NCBI GenBank assembly: GCA_903837285.1
Contig: CAILUD010000040.1
Location: forward strand, 21,943 to 85,942
Direction of reading: 5' to 3'
Source of the DNA: an uncultured Bacteroidota bacterium
GTDB lineage: Bacteria; Bacteroidota; Bacteroidia; Bacteroidales; GWA2-32-17
Length of the DNA stretch: 64,000 bases
How positions within the stretch are numbered: the first letter of the stretch is position 1; each line of letters starts with the position of its first letter. Below the pieces are notes generated by a model that worked only from the letters and a program-made list of their open reading frames with translations, was not told the origin of the DNA and did not search any database. Of the stretch, positions 34,080 to 43,076 are shown in pieces. The translations under genes and the position numbers were made by a program.

Positions 34080-34697
34080 ATGGAATCAAAAAAAATAAAC
34101 ATGTCTAGGTTAATTTTCCCATTTAAAGGCAATTATCTAAGAACTATTATTGCATTTAGCATGTTGTTAAATGTCAGCTTACTAAAAGCACAGGAACCTA
34201 AAATAGAATTTGATAATGTTCGGATAGTAGGTGGAAAAATTATTTCTAACATTAAAAATAAGGAAGGAGGATCAAATATTGGTATTGCAACTGAATATAC
34301 TGTTGATAAATACTTGTTTGGAACATCAGCTGATTTTAATTTGGCTAATAAAAAATTTGCCTCTGTAACATTTGATATTGGTGGTGGAATACCTCAGTAT
34401 ATTAGTGATGACATGGATTTTTTCCTTGGGATTTCAGCTTTATCAGTTAATTTGAATACGTATGGAGGAGGACCTTTTAATTCAGCAATTTTATTAAAAC
34501 TCAGATTTAAGAAATTTGTATACGAAGGAAAAACTACTGTTTGGAATTGGCAAAAAGGTAAAGATCCGGTATTTAAAGAAAATGGATATTATGGTTTTTC
34601 ATTTATAATAACTAAAAGTATGGCATTAGGATTCCAATATAAACTATATGCAGAAGATGCTTATAGTTTTAATATTCATTTTGGCTGGATATTTTAA
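34080..34697 (+). CDS. Outer-membrane-like hypothetical protein
   Basis: 205 residues. A signal peptide is probable (LRTIIAFSMLLNVSLLKAQ, residues about 20-38; an in-frame Met at residue 8 is an alternative start). The mature part alternates polar and aromatic residues in beta-strand fashion (YLFGTSADFNLANKKFASVT, ILLKLRFKKFVYEGK) and ends in Phe, like outer-membrane barrel proteins. No family recognised. Single gene with a bidirectional terminator downstream. Confidence 0.6.
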   Translation: MESKKINMSRLIFPFKGNYLRTIIAFSMLLNVSLLKAQEPKIEFDNVRIVGGKIISNIKNKEGGSNIGIATEYTVDKYLFGTSADFNLANKKFASVTFDIGGGIPQYISDDMDFFLGISALSVNLNTYGGGPFNSAILLKLRFKKFVYEGKTTVWNWQKGKDPVFKENGYYGFSFIITKSMALGFQYKLYAEDAYSFNIHFGWIF

Positions 34698-34765
34698 ATT
34701 ATTATTTAAAGTCAGATGGCATTTTAATAGTTAAGAACTTGTTTTAAGTTATTTTATTAAAAAAT

Positions 34766-34800
34766 AAAAACCTCACCATTAGATATTGATGAGGTTTTTT
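34766..34800. terminator. Bidirectional rho-independent terminator
   Basis: AAAAACCTCA and TGAGGTTTTTT arms enclose a 14-base loop, with A and T runs at both ends. It serves the convergent genes ending at 34697 and 34819. Confidence 0.7.
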
Positions 34801-34818
34801 AATTGAATAAAATTTAAA

Positions 34819-35274
34819 TTAAGCCTTTGCTTTAAATGCCTGAATTGTTCCAATAATCATAAATGCTAACATAACAACTTGAAAAATTATCCACCCAGGT
34901 GCAACTTCATCAAACGAAACGCTTGATGGTGATGCAATCATTAAACCGTCCCATAATATCATTATTGCGGTTAATGAAATTCCAATAATTGAGAAGACTT
35001 TCATTGTTGTTTTTTTAATTTTTATTAATGATAAAATAAAAACTACAATGTAAATTAAAAAGAAAGCCATTGTAATATAACCAGCTTCCATTGTTTTTTC
35101 ATCATCATCGTTGCTGTACTGATAAGAATCATAGCTGGAAGACCCGTATGAATCGTAGCTATTGTAGTCATAGCTGCTCCATCTGGCACTCTGAACTTCC
35201 TCTGCATAAAATATTTCAACTCCTGCAAAGACAATTGTGAGTACTAATAATGTTAAGTAAAATGCTCGCATCAT
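34819..35274 (-). CDS. Multi-pass membrane protein with Ser/Tyr/Asp-rich segment
   Basis: 151 residues. An N-terminal hydrophobic segment is followed by a short exposed stretch repeating SYD/YNSYDSYGSSSYDSYQYS (residues about 33-55) and an acidic DDDE. Three more membrane helices follow (about 65-85, 95-112, 125-145). I do not recognise it. The repeat stretch would lie on one side of the membrane and is compositionally unlike the rest. Transcribed alone from a 430-base AT-rich upstream region. Confidence 0.6.
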   Translation of the reverse strand: MMRAFYLTLLVLTIVFAGVEIFYAEEVQSARWSSYDYNSYDSYGSSSYDSYQYSNDDDEKTMEAGYITMAFFLIYIVVFILSLIKIKKTTMKVFSIIGISLTAIMILWDGLMIASPSSVSFDEVAPGWIIFQVVMLAFMIIGTIQAFKAKA

Positions 35275-35712
35275 AATTGAAAAGTTTTAGGTTAATATAA
35301 AAAATAATTAAAAGTTTTACGGTAGATAAATAAAAAAGTTTTAGAGAATTTGTTTTTTGCTTTTTTATCAATTTTTAAGTAAAATCATATTTGTTTTGAT
35401 ACTTAAAAGAAGGAAGTAAAGGAAATATTCTAGGGTTTACATTCTTAACTCAGCTAAATATACCAAACTCCTTTTTGTATGTTATAAATTAAGTGAATGG
35501 CCTCCCTTGACTGAATAAGAATCGATATATGAATTTTTATATAAAAATTCAACATAGTTAGTTTTAAATTTTTTCTTGATGAATAATATTTTCTAGTGTT
35601 TTAAAACATTATTAAAAATAATGTTTATTTGTTAATTATTAGTTCAAAAAAAAATATATTTGTTATATGTTTTATTTATATTAAAAAACACGAATCAAAT
35701 AATTAACCTTTT
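35275..35712. other. 438-base AT-rich intergenic region between divergent genes
   Basis: No gene seen. It should hold both divergent promoters. TATATTTG at 35655-35662 fits the -7 element for the plus-strand gene starting at 35713. Confidence 0.45.
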
Positions 35713-36333
35713 ATGAAATTAAAATCAAGTTTTACAATTGTAATAATTACATTATTATTTTCCTCCAGTTTTAAATTATTTGCTCAAGATAACTTCATAA
35801 CAACAGTAATTGGAGATCAAGTATGGATGGCTAAAAACCTAGATGTTGTTACATTTAATAATGGTGATTTAATTCCTGAGGCTAAAACAGAAAAAGAATG
35901 GAAAAAAGCTGCAGATGCAGGCACACCTGCTTGGTGTTATTACGATGGTTATGAGTCTAATGGCAACAAGTATGGAAAAATGTATAATTGGTATGCAATT
36001 ACCGACTCCAGAGGGTTAGCTCCCAAAGGATGGAAAATTCCTCAAAAAGCAGATTGGGAAAAACTAATTAACAAATATCAAAATAATACTGCTCTTTTGT
36101 ATTCTGTCTTAATACAAGGTGGTTTAACTGGATTAAATGTACTTCTTGGTGGTAGAAGATTGCCTAAAGGTGAATTTCAATATTTTGAAATTTATGCTAC
36201 ACTATGGTGTGCCAGTTTAACTGATAATGGTAAGTATTCATATTATTTAGAAATTGATAAGCAATATACAAAATCCAGTTTACGCGAAGGGGCAATGGGT
36301 TCTGGTAATTATGTTCGCTGTATAAAAGAATAA
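35713..36333 (+). CDS. FISUMP-domain secreted protein
   Basis: 206 residues. The signal peptide is MKLKSSFTIVIITLLFSSSF then KLFAQ. The mature protein is one Fibrobacter succinogenes major paralogous domain: VWMAKNLDVVTFNNGDLIPE, WCYYDGYESNGNKYGKMYNWYA, GLAPKGWKIPQKADWEKLI and a closing YYLEI / GNYVRCIKE. FISUMP domains are extracellular, related to the C-type-lectin-like formylglycine-enzyme fold, and of unknown function. First of three genes transcribed together (gaps of 8 and 2 bases). Confidence 0.85.
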   Translation: MKLKSSFTIVIITLLFSSSFKLFAQDNFITTVIGDQVWMAKNLDVVTFNNGDLIPEAKTEKEWKKAADAGTPAWCYYDGYESNGNKYGKMYNWYAITDSRGLAPKGWKIPQKADWEKLINKYQNNTALLYSVLIQGGLTGLNVLLGGRRLPKGEFQYFEIYATLWCASLTDNGKYSYYLEIDKQYTKSSLREGAMGSGNYVRCIKE

Positions 36334-36341
36334 TATATTTT

Positions 36342-37271
36342 ATGAAATTTATATATTTACTTATTGTAGCAGTTTTACTATTTAATTGTAGAGAAAATGT
36401 AATTGCACAAATACTTACTCCAAATAAGCATGATAATCCTGCAGAAAAAAATTTTGCAGCACATATTGCATTATCTTATACATCTAATACTCATGTGCAG
36501 TATTATTCATTCGAAAGTGGATGTACGTATAGTAATAAATGGTTTGGTCTTCATTTGAAGTATGAACTTAGTGCAGCTGATATGTTCCGCAAAAAAGTGG
36601 AGTCAAAAGGAAGATTTAAAGCTATACCCGATTTTAATACACGCCTTGAGTTTGGGGGTGGTATTAATCTATATTCTCGCGAAGGCTCTGCAACATGTTT
36701 TGCTCAACTTGCAAGTAGTGAGTCTGATGGTATAATTAAAGAGTTATGGGGAGTGGGAAATGGCAATGCTACAGTTTATGGACAGATAAGAGGGGGTTTA
36801 GGTTTTATTAATGTAACTAATGTTACACATGCAATATATTCTCAACCACAATTTAATCCCACTGTTGGTCTTTGGGACCTACTAAGCGATTCAGAAGCAT
36901 ATGTCTTTGTTAAAACACCCTATCTTTTTATTGGATGGTGTAAAGTGAAAAAATTTCAAAAGGATTGTGGAAGCAATAGGGTTGGATTGCATAAACTTTA
37001 TTTCGATTTTCTGTTTGGTAAACCTAAAATTATGTCAGTGTTTGACGAAAGCGGTAATGAAAAATATAATGGATACTATCCATTAATGACATATGCTAGA
37101 GGAGGATGGAGGATCGGCTATGAAGCAATTAGAATGAATGCATTTTCTAGTTATATGTCACTTGAAGCAGGATATTATCCTGGTTTAAGAGATGCAAAAT
37201 ATGAGGATGGACTTGTATTCGTCACCATGCGATTTGGATTTTCATCAGGACCATTTAAAGCGGAGGAATAA
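36342..37271 (+). CDS. Exported hypothetical protein, probable outer-membrane beta-barrel
   Basis: 309 residues with a signal peptide (MKFIYLLIVAVLLFNC, cleavage probably at IAQ). The rest is Gly/aromatic-rich with alternating strands (WFGLHLKYELSA, RLEFGGGINLYS, SYMSLEAGYYPGLRDA, FVTMRFGFSSG), consistent with a barrel or beta-sandwich. I recognise no family. It lies between two FISUMP genes with tight spacing, so a shared surface function is inferred. Confidence 0.6.
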   Translation: MKFIYLLIVAVLLFNCRENVIAQILTPNKHDNPAEKNFAAHIALSYTSNTHVQYYSFESGCTYSNKWFGLHLKYELSAADMFRKKVESKGRFKAIPDFNTRLEFGGGINLYSREGSATCFAQLASSESDGIIKELWGVGNGNATVYGQIRGGLGFINVTNVTHAIYSQPQFNPTVGLWDLLSDSEAYVFVKTPYLFIGWCKVKKFQKDCGSNRVGLHKLYFDFLFGKPKIMSVFDESGNEKYNGYYPLMTYARGGWRIGYEAIRMNAFSSYMSLEAGYYPGLRDAKYEDGLVFVTMRFGFSSGPFKAEE

Positions 37272-37273
37272 CT

Positions 37274-38748
37274 ATGAGAATTACATTAATTTTTTTATTC
37301 GTTCTGGCTTTATTTTCATGCAGAAAAGAAGAAAACGATACAATTAAAAGGCCTGCACCATGGGTGAGATATGATGCAGAAGACTTATCAGATACTGCAA
37401 CCATTAAAACCGAATGCCACTTTGGAGTGAATATATTTTCTGTTGCAGGAATAAAAGAATACAAAATTTGGGTCGACGATTCTATAGCAAATGAATGGGT
37501 TGTAGAAGATGAATATAGAGATGAGCGATCGGATTGGCAAAGGGTAGAAATTTATTTTACACAGGATATTCCTGAAACAAAAGTTATAATTGTATGGGTA
37601 AAAGATAGAGCCAATGCAGAAACAACAGATTCTTTAGTAATAAAATATAAGGGTGGTAGCCCTGAAAGAGGAAAGATTATTTATAATCCTAATAAAACCT
37701 ATGGAACTATCTCTGTAAATGGAGAGATATATAAGACTATTAATATTGGTCAGCAAACCTGGTTAGCCAGAAACCTAAAAGTAGTTCCTGCTAATGGAAA
37801 TTATCAGAGTGTTTGGGCCGAATACGATAATGTTTACGGATATGTTTATAATTGGCAGACTGCAATGTCAATTAATTCAATCTCTGGATATATATTGCCA
37901 TCTAAACAAGAATGGCAGGAACTTATTACTGTTGCAGGCGGATCAAATGGTGGTGGCGCACTTAAAGAAACAGGATTTAATCATTGGTGGATTCCAAATT
38001 TAGGTGCAACAAATATCACTGGTTTTACTGCAATTTCTGGAAGTGATGCTCAATTCTTAACACTCATTTCTAGAGCTTATTTTTGGACTTCAACAGAACA
38101 AGGGCCAGATTCTGCATGGGCAGTTCAACTTTGTTTCGAAAATTCTACTGTGCAATTTGTTTTAATGCCAAAAACAAGTGTTGCATCTGTTCGTCTAAAA
38201 CGGACATCAAGTTATTATGTTCAAAATATGCTCAATGATGGAGAGACTCCACAATCCATAATTGGCAGTGGTTTTCCTGTAGATTCACTTTATGGAAGAG
38301 TTTATCAGGGAGGATTTTTTTTTACTTTAATAATCAAGATAATAGTGGCTTAGTTGCAGCACCCAACGATTATGATTTTTATGTTCCATATTGTGAAGAT
38401 AATTCACTTACAAATGCAACAGGAACAGTTATAGGAACTGGTCAACAAAATACAACATTAATTATGACTAATTGTGGTATCCCTGGGACTTCCGCCGATT
38501 ATTGTAATTCTTTATTAATGAGTGGCTTTAGTGATTGGTTTCTTCCTTCAAGAGATGAGCTTTTGGCTATATATACTAACCTTAAATTAAATGGGTATGG
38601 TAATTTATCATGGGATAATTATTGGTCTTCAACCGAAAGCTTAGCAACGCCACTTTATTATGCGGAGGCAATAAACTTTAGCGATGGTTCGGTGTTTGAT
38701 TGGAATAAATATGCTGGTGCTAAAACAAGGGCGATTAGAAAGTTCTAG
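37274..38748 (+). pseudogene. FISUMP plus DUF1566 lipoprotein, frameshifted at a T9 run
   Basis: The first frame (37274-38353, 359 residues) begins with a lipobox (ALFSC) and has an Ig-like region, then a FISUMP domain (INIGQQTWLARNLKVVP, YNWQTAMSI, GYILPSKQEWQELI). It reaches GRVYQGGFFF and then runs into an unrelated tail. At 38315-38323 there are nine T. If there were ten, the frame would continue as GGFFFYFNNQDNSGLVAAPN and run to 38748 through a DUF1566 domain (SGFSDWFLPSRDEL, NYWSSTE, AGAKTRAIRKF). Assembly error, phase-variable slippage or a true pseudogene are all possible. Confidence 0.8.
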
Positions 38749-38797
38749 TTTATGAATTAACTTAATTCATAAAGTGATGATTTCTGATATTTGTTTG

Positions 38798-38955
38798 GTC
38801 ATTCTTAACTAAGTGAAACGGAATGAAGAATCTATTCTAGAGTATAGATTCTTCGCGTTGCTCAGAATGACAACGCGGATTTTTGCGGCCGAGAAACGTA
38901 GTGAAATGAAGAATCTATTCTAGAGTGTTAGATCCTTCGTTACACTCAGGATGAC
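38798..38955. repeat. Palindromic dispersed repeat and a diverged second copy
   Basis: GTCATTCT (38798) pairs with AGAATGAC (38864-38871), and AGAATCTAT / ATAGATTCT forms the hairpin centre. A second, decayed copy follows (GAATGAAGAATCTATTCTAG, then GATCCTTCGTTACACTCAGG, ATGAC). The second copy matches the repeat at 21987-22036. Confidence 0.7.
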
Positions 38956-38991
38956 ATTGTGGTTTAGGATGATATTTTGATTTGTGTAAAA

Positions 38992-39447
38992 CTAATTCTC
39001 TCTCAAAATCACTTCATCGTATTCAATCTCAAACATCATTTTATGTTTGGATTCTTCTTGCGCTAATTGAAGAAATAATTCCTGTAAATCTTTATTCGTA
39101 GTTTTTGAAGCAAGTTTAGTGTAAAGTATGAATGCCGATTTTTCTCGTTTCATTGCAAGTATTAAAGCATCCTGATAGCTCATGTTTTCTGATGGTCTAA
39201 CATGGTCAACATAATCGGCTAGCTTAAGATCAATAATTACTTCTTTATTTATAGTAAATATTTTATCTTCTTTGACCTTTGTTAATTTTGCTTTATGACC
39301 AACTTCTTCAATTGCAAATTTTTCAAAAGTTTCGCGCATATCTGAATTTTGTGTTTTTGCAGCTAACTCACGATAAAAATCAACAGCTTGTTGCTCGTTT
39401 TTTATTGCAAAGTCTAATATTTCATCTACATTATTAAAGTCTTTCAT
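38992..39447 (-). CDS. Rubrerythrin/ferritin-like diiron protein
   Basis: About 151 residues from the ATG at 39447 (MKDFNNVDEILDFAIKNEQQ). The longer frame upstream overlaps the preceding stop. The four-helix ferritin-like fold shows two ExxH-type pairs: AIEEVGHKAKL in the first half and AQEESKHKMMF in the second, plus single Glu ligands in NEQQAVDFY and KREKSAFILY. No rubredoxin Cys4 domain. Such proteins act as peroxide reductases or iron stores. It starts four bases after the 1203-residue oxidoreductase and probably belongs to that operon, which suggests electron delivery to it (inference). Confidence 0.85.
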   Translation of the reverse strand: MKDFNNVDEILDFAIKNEQQAVDFYRELAAKTQNSDMRETFEKFAIEEVGHKAKLTKVKEDKIFTINKEVIIDLKLADYVDHVRPSENMSYQDALILAMKREKSAFILYTKLASKTTNKDLQELFLQLAQEESKHKMMFEIEYDEVILREN

Positions 39448-39451
39448 AAAT

Positions 39452-42400
39452 TTAATTGTTAACTGTGAATGAATTTTCAAAATAGTTTTCAAATTTCAAC
39501 ACTAAATTATCGCAACCATAGTCGAATAAGCGATTTTGATTGTCTGTTGAGGTATGTTGAAATTCAAATGAACTTGTATTATTTGTTTTTGCAATAGCTT
39601 TCAACATTTCGGTATTTACATCTTCGCCACATTGAACATCAGAAATGTTAAGCCTTTTAGCAAGTTCTAACATCTGGGTTAAGTTGCACTCTATTATTTG
39701 ATTTGAATATGTGCCACCAAATTGTTGAATTACTTTTTGAGTATTAGTATAACTTCCGCCTGTTTCAAATTGGAATGAGGCAGGTAAAATCAATGTAGCT
39801 TGTTTTGCAGTTTCAGTCATGAAATAATCTTGTACTACAATAAAATTTGTATTGTTAAACCACTTGTTTGTTGAGGTTTTGTCGACTGAACAGCCAATAG
39901 GATCTTCTCCAAAAATGAAAAGGTTTTTAATTTTACCAGAATTTAATTTTTCTAGTATGTCATTTGTTAAGGATGCAGCTTCAAAGTTTAAAATGCCTTC
40001 AGAATTATTCTTTTCTTTTAATGAAATAATGCCCATTGAAGTTTTGCCAAGTTTGCCAGTAATCATTGCAAAATTTCTGATTTCGACAGATGTGTTAGCA
40101 GAAATTTCTTTTTCTGAGAAAACAAGAATTGCGTTTGCAGTCATGTTATAATCATCGGCAAAAGCTTTAATTATACTTGCCGAAACACCTGATTTTAATG
40201 CTAACTCGTCAAAGTTTTCAGCTAAAGCAGTTTTTTTGAAATCTTCGAAACCGTTGGTTTGTGCAGAAATAAATAAATTATTCTGTTTGCTTTCCGTTAA
40301 TAAATAATGGTTAGCAGCTTTAATGAAATGATAATATGAAACAATATGCAAAGTTTTATCAATTTTATATTCCATTGATGAATGTTGCTTTGTGGTTATT
40401 GATTCAACTTTAATTTTACTCAGGAATTTTTTATTCTGAATCATAAAACCAACTACTGCATTATCGGTATTTATTTCTGAACCAAATAAGAATACCTTTT
40501 CTGCACCAGAAATTTGTTCGAAAGGAGTGGTTGCAAGGCTGTTAATAGCATATCCATTTCCTCTGCCTAAATAATGGAAGGATCCAATATTCTGAGTTTT
40601 TAGACCTTCATTTGCAAATTTCTTAACAAGGAATATTTCTTCGTTTGAAAGTCTTGCACCTGCAAATACTGCAGTTTCTTCTGCTTTTATTGAATTAGCG
40701 TTATTTGTTATAATATTATATGCTTCTTCAAAAGAAATTTCTTTGAAAGTGCCGTTTTCTTTTAATAAAGGCTTGGTAATTCTTGTTTTATTATTAATGC
40801 TGTTGTATCCAAATTTTGGGAAACGGCATAAATTACCATCTTTATTTATCATTCCATTGCTTCCGGTAACTTTCCAAACAAAATCGCCTTTTTGATGATA
40901 TTCTATTTCGCATCCTACCGAACAATAGTTACAAATTGACTGTATTGAAGTTGTTTGAACAGGTCCTGGTTTAAATAAAGCATTTTCTGAAATAGCAGCA
41001 GTAGGGCAAGTAGAAATACACATTCCGCAAGATTCGCAGTTTGTATCGCCTAAACGTTTTTGCATGCTAGGGGCAACATATGTGTCAAATCCACGATTAA
41101 TTAATCCTAGAGCGTTTGCGCCTACCACTTCTCTGCAAATTCTTACACAACGTGCACATAATATACATTTATTGTTGTCAATTTCAATAAAAGGATGATC
41201 AAATTTTACTTCATAATCCTTAAATGAACCTTTATATTTTTCCTGTGTAGCGTTATAATCAGTTGCGTATTTTTTAAGATCACAATCGTAGTATTCAACA
41301 CAACCGCATTCAAGGCAACGATTAGCTTCTTCGTGTGCAACTTGTTCGTTTTCGTATCCTAATTCAACTTCTTTAAAATTAATTCTGTCTGTTGAATCCA
41401 TTGTTGGCATTTCATGTCTTAGTTGTTTCGCAAAATGCCCTTTATAATTATCTTTTTGTTGTTTCTTGAAATTGTCTTTTTTACTTATAAATTCGTAGTT
41501 CTCAGGAGTTAATTCCTGACCTTTTAAATATTGGTCGCAACTACGTGCAGCTTTTCTTGCCTGAGCAATTGCTTCAATAACAGTAGCTGGTCCTGTTACT
41601 CCATCACCAGCTGCAAAAACTGAATTAATTCCAGTCTGTAAAGTTTTAGAGTTTGCATCTAAATCGCCCCATTTATTGATTTTTAATTGGCCATCAGTTG
41701 CAAATTCGTTAATGTCATTAATAAAATTCACAATAGTTTTTTGTCCTATTGCAGCTAAGATATAATCAATTTCAACTTCAAAATCAGAATTCTCAACAAC
41801 AACAGGTCGGCGTCTGCCGGAGGCATCAGGTTCACCTAATTCCATTTTTAGACAAGTAATTGATTTTACTTTTCCGTCGTTAGTTTTATTTACTTTTTTA
41901 GGAGCAGTTAAAAATAAATACTCTACACCTTCCAGTTTTGATTCGTGAATTTCTATTGGGTTTGCAGGCATTTCTTTTTCGGTACGTCTATAAATAACAT
42001 AAACTTTATCGGCATTGCAACGAAGTGAAGTACGACAACAATCCATTGCAGTATTTCCACCACCAATTACAGCAATAGTTTTTCCTTTAAAATTATATTG
42101 TTGACCGGTTATTTCCATATTGCGCAAAAACTCGATACCGCTAAAAACATTTTCAGCATCATCGCCTTCGCAACCAATAGGTGTTCCGCCTTGTGAGCCT
42201 ATTGTTAGGATAGTGGCCTGATATTTTTCTTTTATTTCTTTATATGAAAAATTATCGCCAAGATTTTTATTGTAATAAATGTTAGCACCTAATTCTGTAA
42301 TTGCTGCAACTTCTTTATCAATAATTTCATTTGGAAGTCTGTATTCAGGAATACCATAACGAAGCCATCCTCCTGATTTAGGATTTGCTTCAAAAATATC

Positions 42401-43063
42401 ACATGAATGACCTTGTAATTGTAAAAACCAAGCAGCAGATAATCCACCAGGACCTGCGCCTATAATTGCAACTTTTTTTCCTGTTGAAGGTTTTATTTCA
42501 GGAATATATCTGTTTGGTGATTCTAAATCTATATCAGAGGCAAAACGTTTTAAATAATCTATTCCAACAGCAGCACCTTCATCAAGTAAATTACGGCGGC
42601 AAGCAACTTCACATGGGCGAACACATATACGTCCGCATATAGCAGGAAGTGGATTAACTTTTTTAATTAATTCAACTGCTTCGCTAAATAATCCTTTTTC
42701 GATTAATGAAATATAACCCTGAACATCAACACCTGCTGGACATGTTTGTTTACAAGGAGCTGTGCAATCTGCATAATGGTTACTAACCAAAAGATCAAGT
42801 GCTGATTTACGTGCTTTAACAACTTTATCACTGTTAGTTGTTATTTTCATTCCTTCGGTAATTTTGGTAGAGCAGGAGGGTTGCATTCCGCGCATTCCTT
42901 CAACTTCAACAACACACACATAACATGAGGAGTATGGTTCAATTCTAGGATCGTTGCAGAGTGTTGGAATTTCAATTCCATTGCGTTTAGCTAACTCCAA
43001 GATTGATTCTCCCGTGTTTCCTGTTATGTTTTTACCATTAAGGATTATATTCAGTGAACTCAT
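39452..43063 (-). CDS. Multi-domain Fe-S flavoprotein: NuoG-like, NfnB/GltD-like and degenerate molybdopterin domain
   Basis: 1203 residues. Order: a [2Fe-2S] domain (1-75; CNDPRIEPYSSCYVCVVEV, PSC); a His/Cys segment (SNHYADCTAPCKQTCPAGV); a GltD-type Fe-S region (95-190; CGRICVRPCEVACRR); FAD/NAD(P)-binding domains (about 190-510; IIGAGPGGLSAAWFL, VIGGGNTAMDCCRT); two [4Fe-4S] (about 630-690; CILCARCVRICR, CESCGMCISTCP); and a molybdopterin-oxidoreductase-like domain (710-1160) with CNYCSVGC and GNLCRFP. The place of catalytic Cys/Sec in formate dehydrogenase reads GSFHYLGRGNGYA, so no formate activity is expected. It is co-transcribed with NuoE/F-like subunits. Confidence 0.85.
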   Translation of the reverse strand: MSSLNIILNGKNITGNTGESILELAKRNGIEIPTLCNDPRIEPYSSCYVCVVEVEGMRGMQPSCSTKITEGMKITTNSDKVVKARKSALDLLVSNHYADCTAPCKQTCPAGVDVQGYISLIEKGLFSEAVELIKKVNPLPAICGRICVRPCEVACRRNLLDEGAAVGIDYLKRFASDIDLESPNRYIPEIKPSTGKKVAIIGAGPGGLSAAWFLQLQGHSCDIFEANPKSGGWLRYGIPEYRLPNEIIDKEVAAITELGANIYYNKNLGDNFSYKEIKEKYQATILTIGSQGGTPIGCEGDDAENVFSGIEFLRNMEITGQQYNFKGKTIAVIGGGNTAMDCCRTSLRCNADKVYVIYRRTEKEMPANPIEIHESKLEGVEYLFLTAPKKVNKTNDGKVKSITCLKMELGEPDASGRRRPVVVENSDFEVEIDYILAAIGQKTIVNFINDINEFATDGQLKINKWGDLDANSKTLQTGINSVFAAGDGVTGPATVIEAIAQARKAARSCDQYLKGQELTPENYEFISKKDNFKKQQKDNYKGHFAKQLRHEMPTMDSTDRINFKEVELGYENEQVAHEEANRCLECGCVEYYDCDLKKYATDYNATQEKYKGSFKDYEVKFDHPFIEIDNNKCILCARCVRICREVVGANALGLINRGFDTYVAPSMQKRLGDTNCESCGMCISTCPTAAISENALFKPGPVQTTSIQSICNYCSVGCEIEYHQKGDFVWKVTGSNGMINKDGNLCRFPKFGYNSINNKTRITKPLLKENGTFKEISFEEAYNIITNNANSIKAEETAVFAGARLSNEEIFLVKKFANEGLKTQNIGSFHYLGRGNGYAINSLATTPFEQISGAEKVFLFGSEINTDNAVVGFMIQNKKFLSKIKVESITTKQHSSMEYKIDKTLHIVSYYHFIKAANHYLLTESKQNNLFISAQTNGFEDFKKTALAENFDELALKSGVSASIIKAFADDYNMTANAILVFSEKEISANTSVEIRNFAMITGKLGKTSMGIISLKEKNNSEGILNFEAASLTNDILEKLNSGKIKNLFIFGEDPIGCSVDKTSTNKWFNNTNFIVVQDYFMTETAKQATLILPASFQFETGGSYTNTQKVIQQFGGTYSNQIIECNLTQMLELAKRLNISDVQCGEDVNTEMLKAIAKTNNTSSFEFQHTSTDNQNRLFDYGCDNLVLKFENYFENSFTVNN

Positions 43064-43076
43064 AATATTTTCTTAT

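Noticed and set aside
39452..43063. Formate dehydrogenase catalytic subunit
   Set aside because: The molybdopterin-like domain lacks the catalytic Cys/Sec motif, and no FdhD or accessory genes are near.
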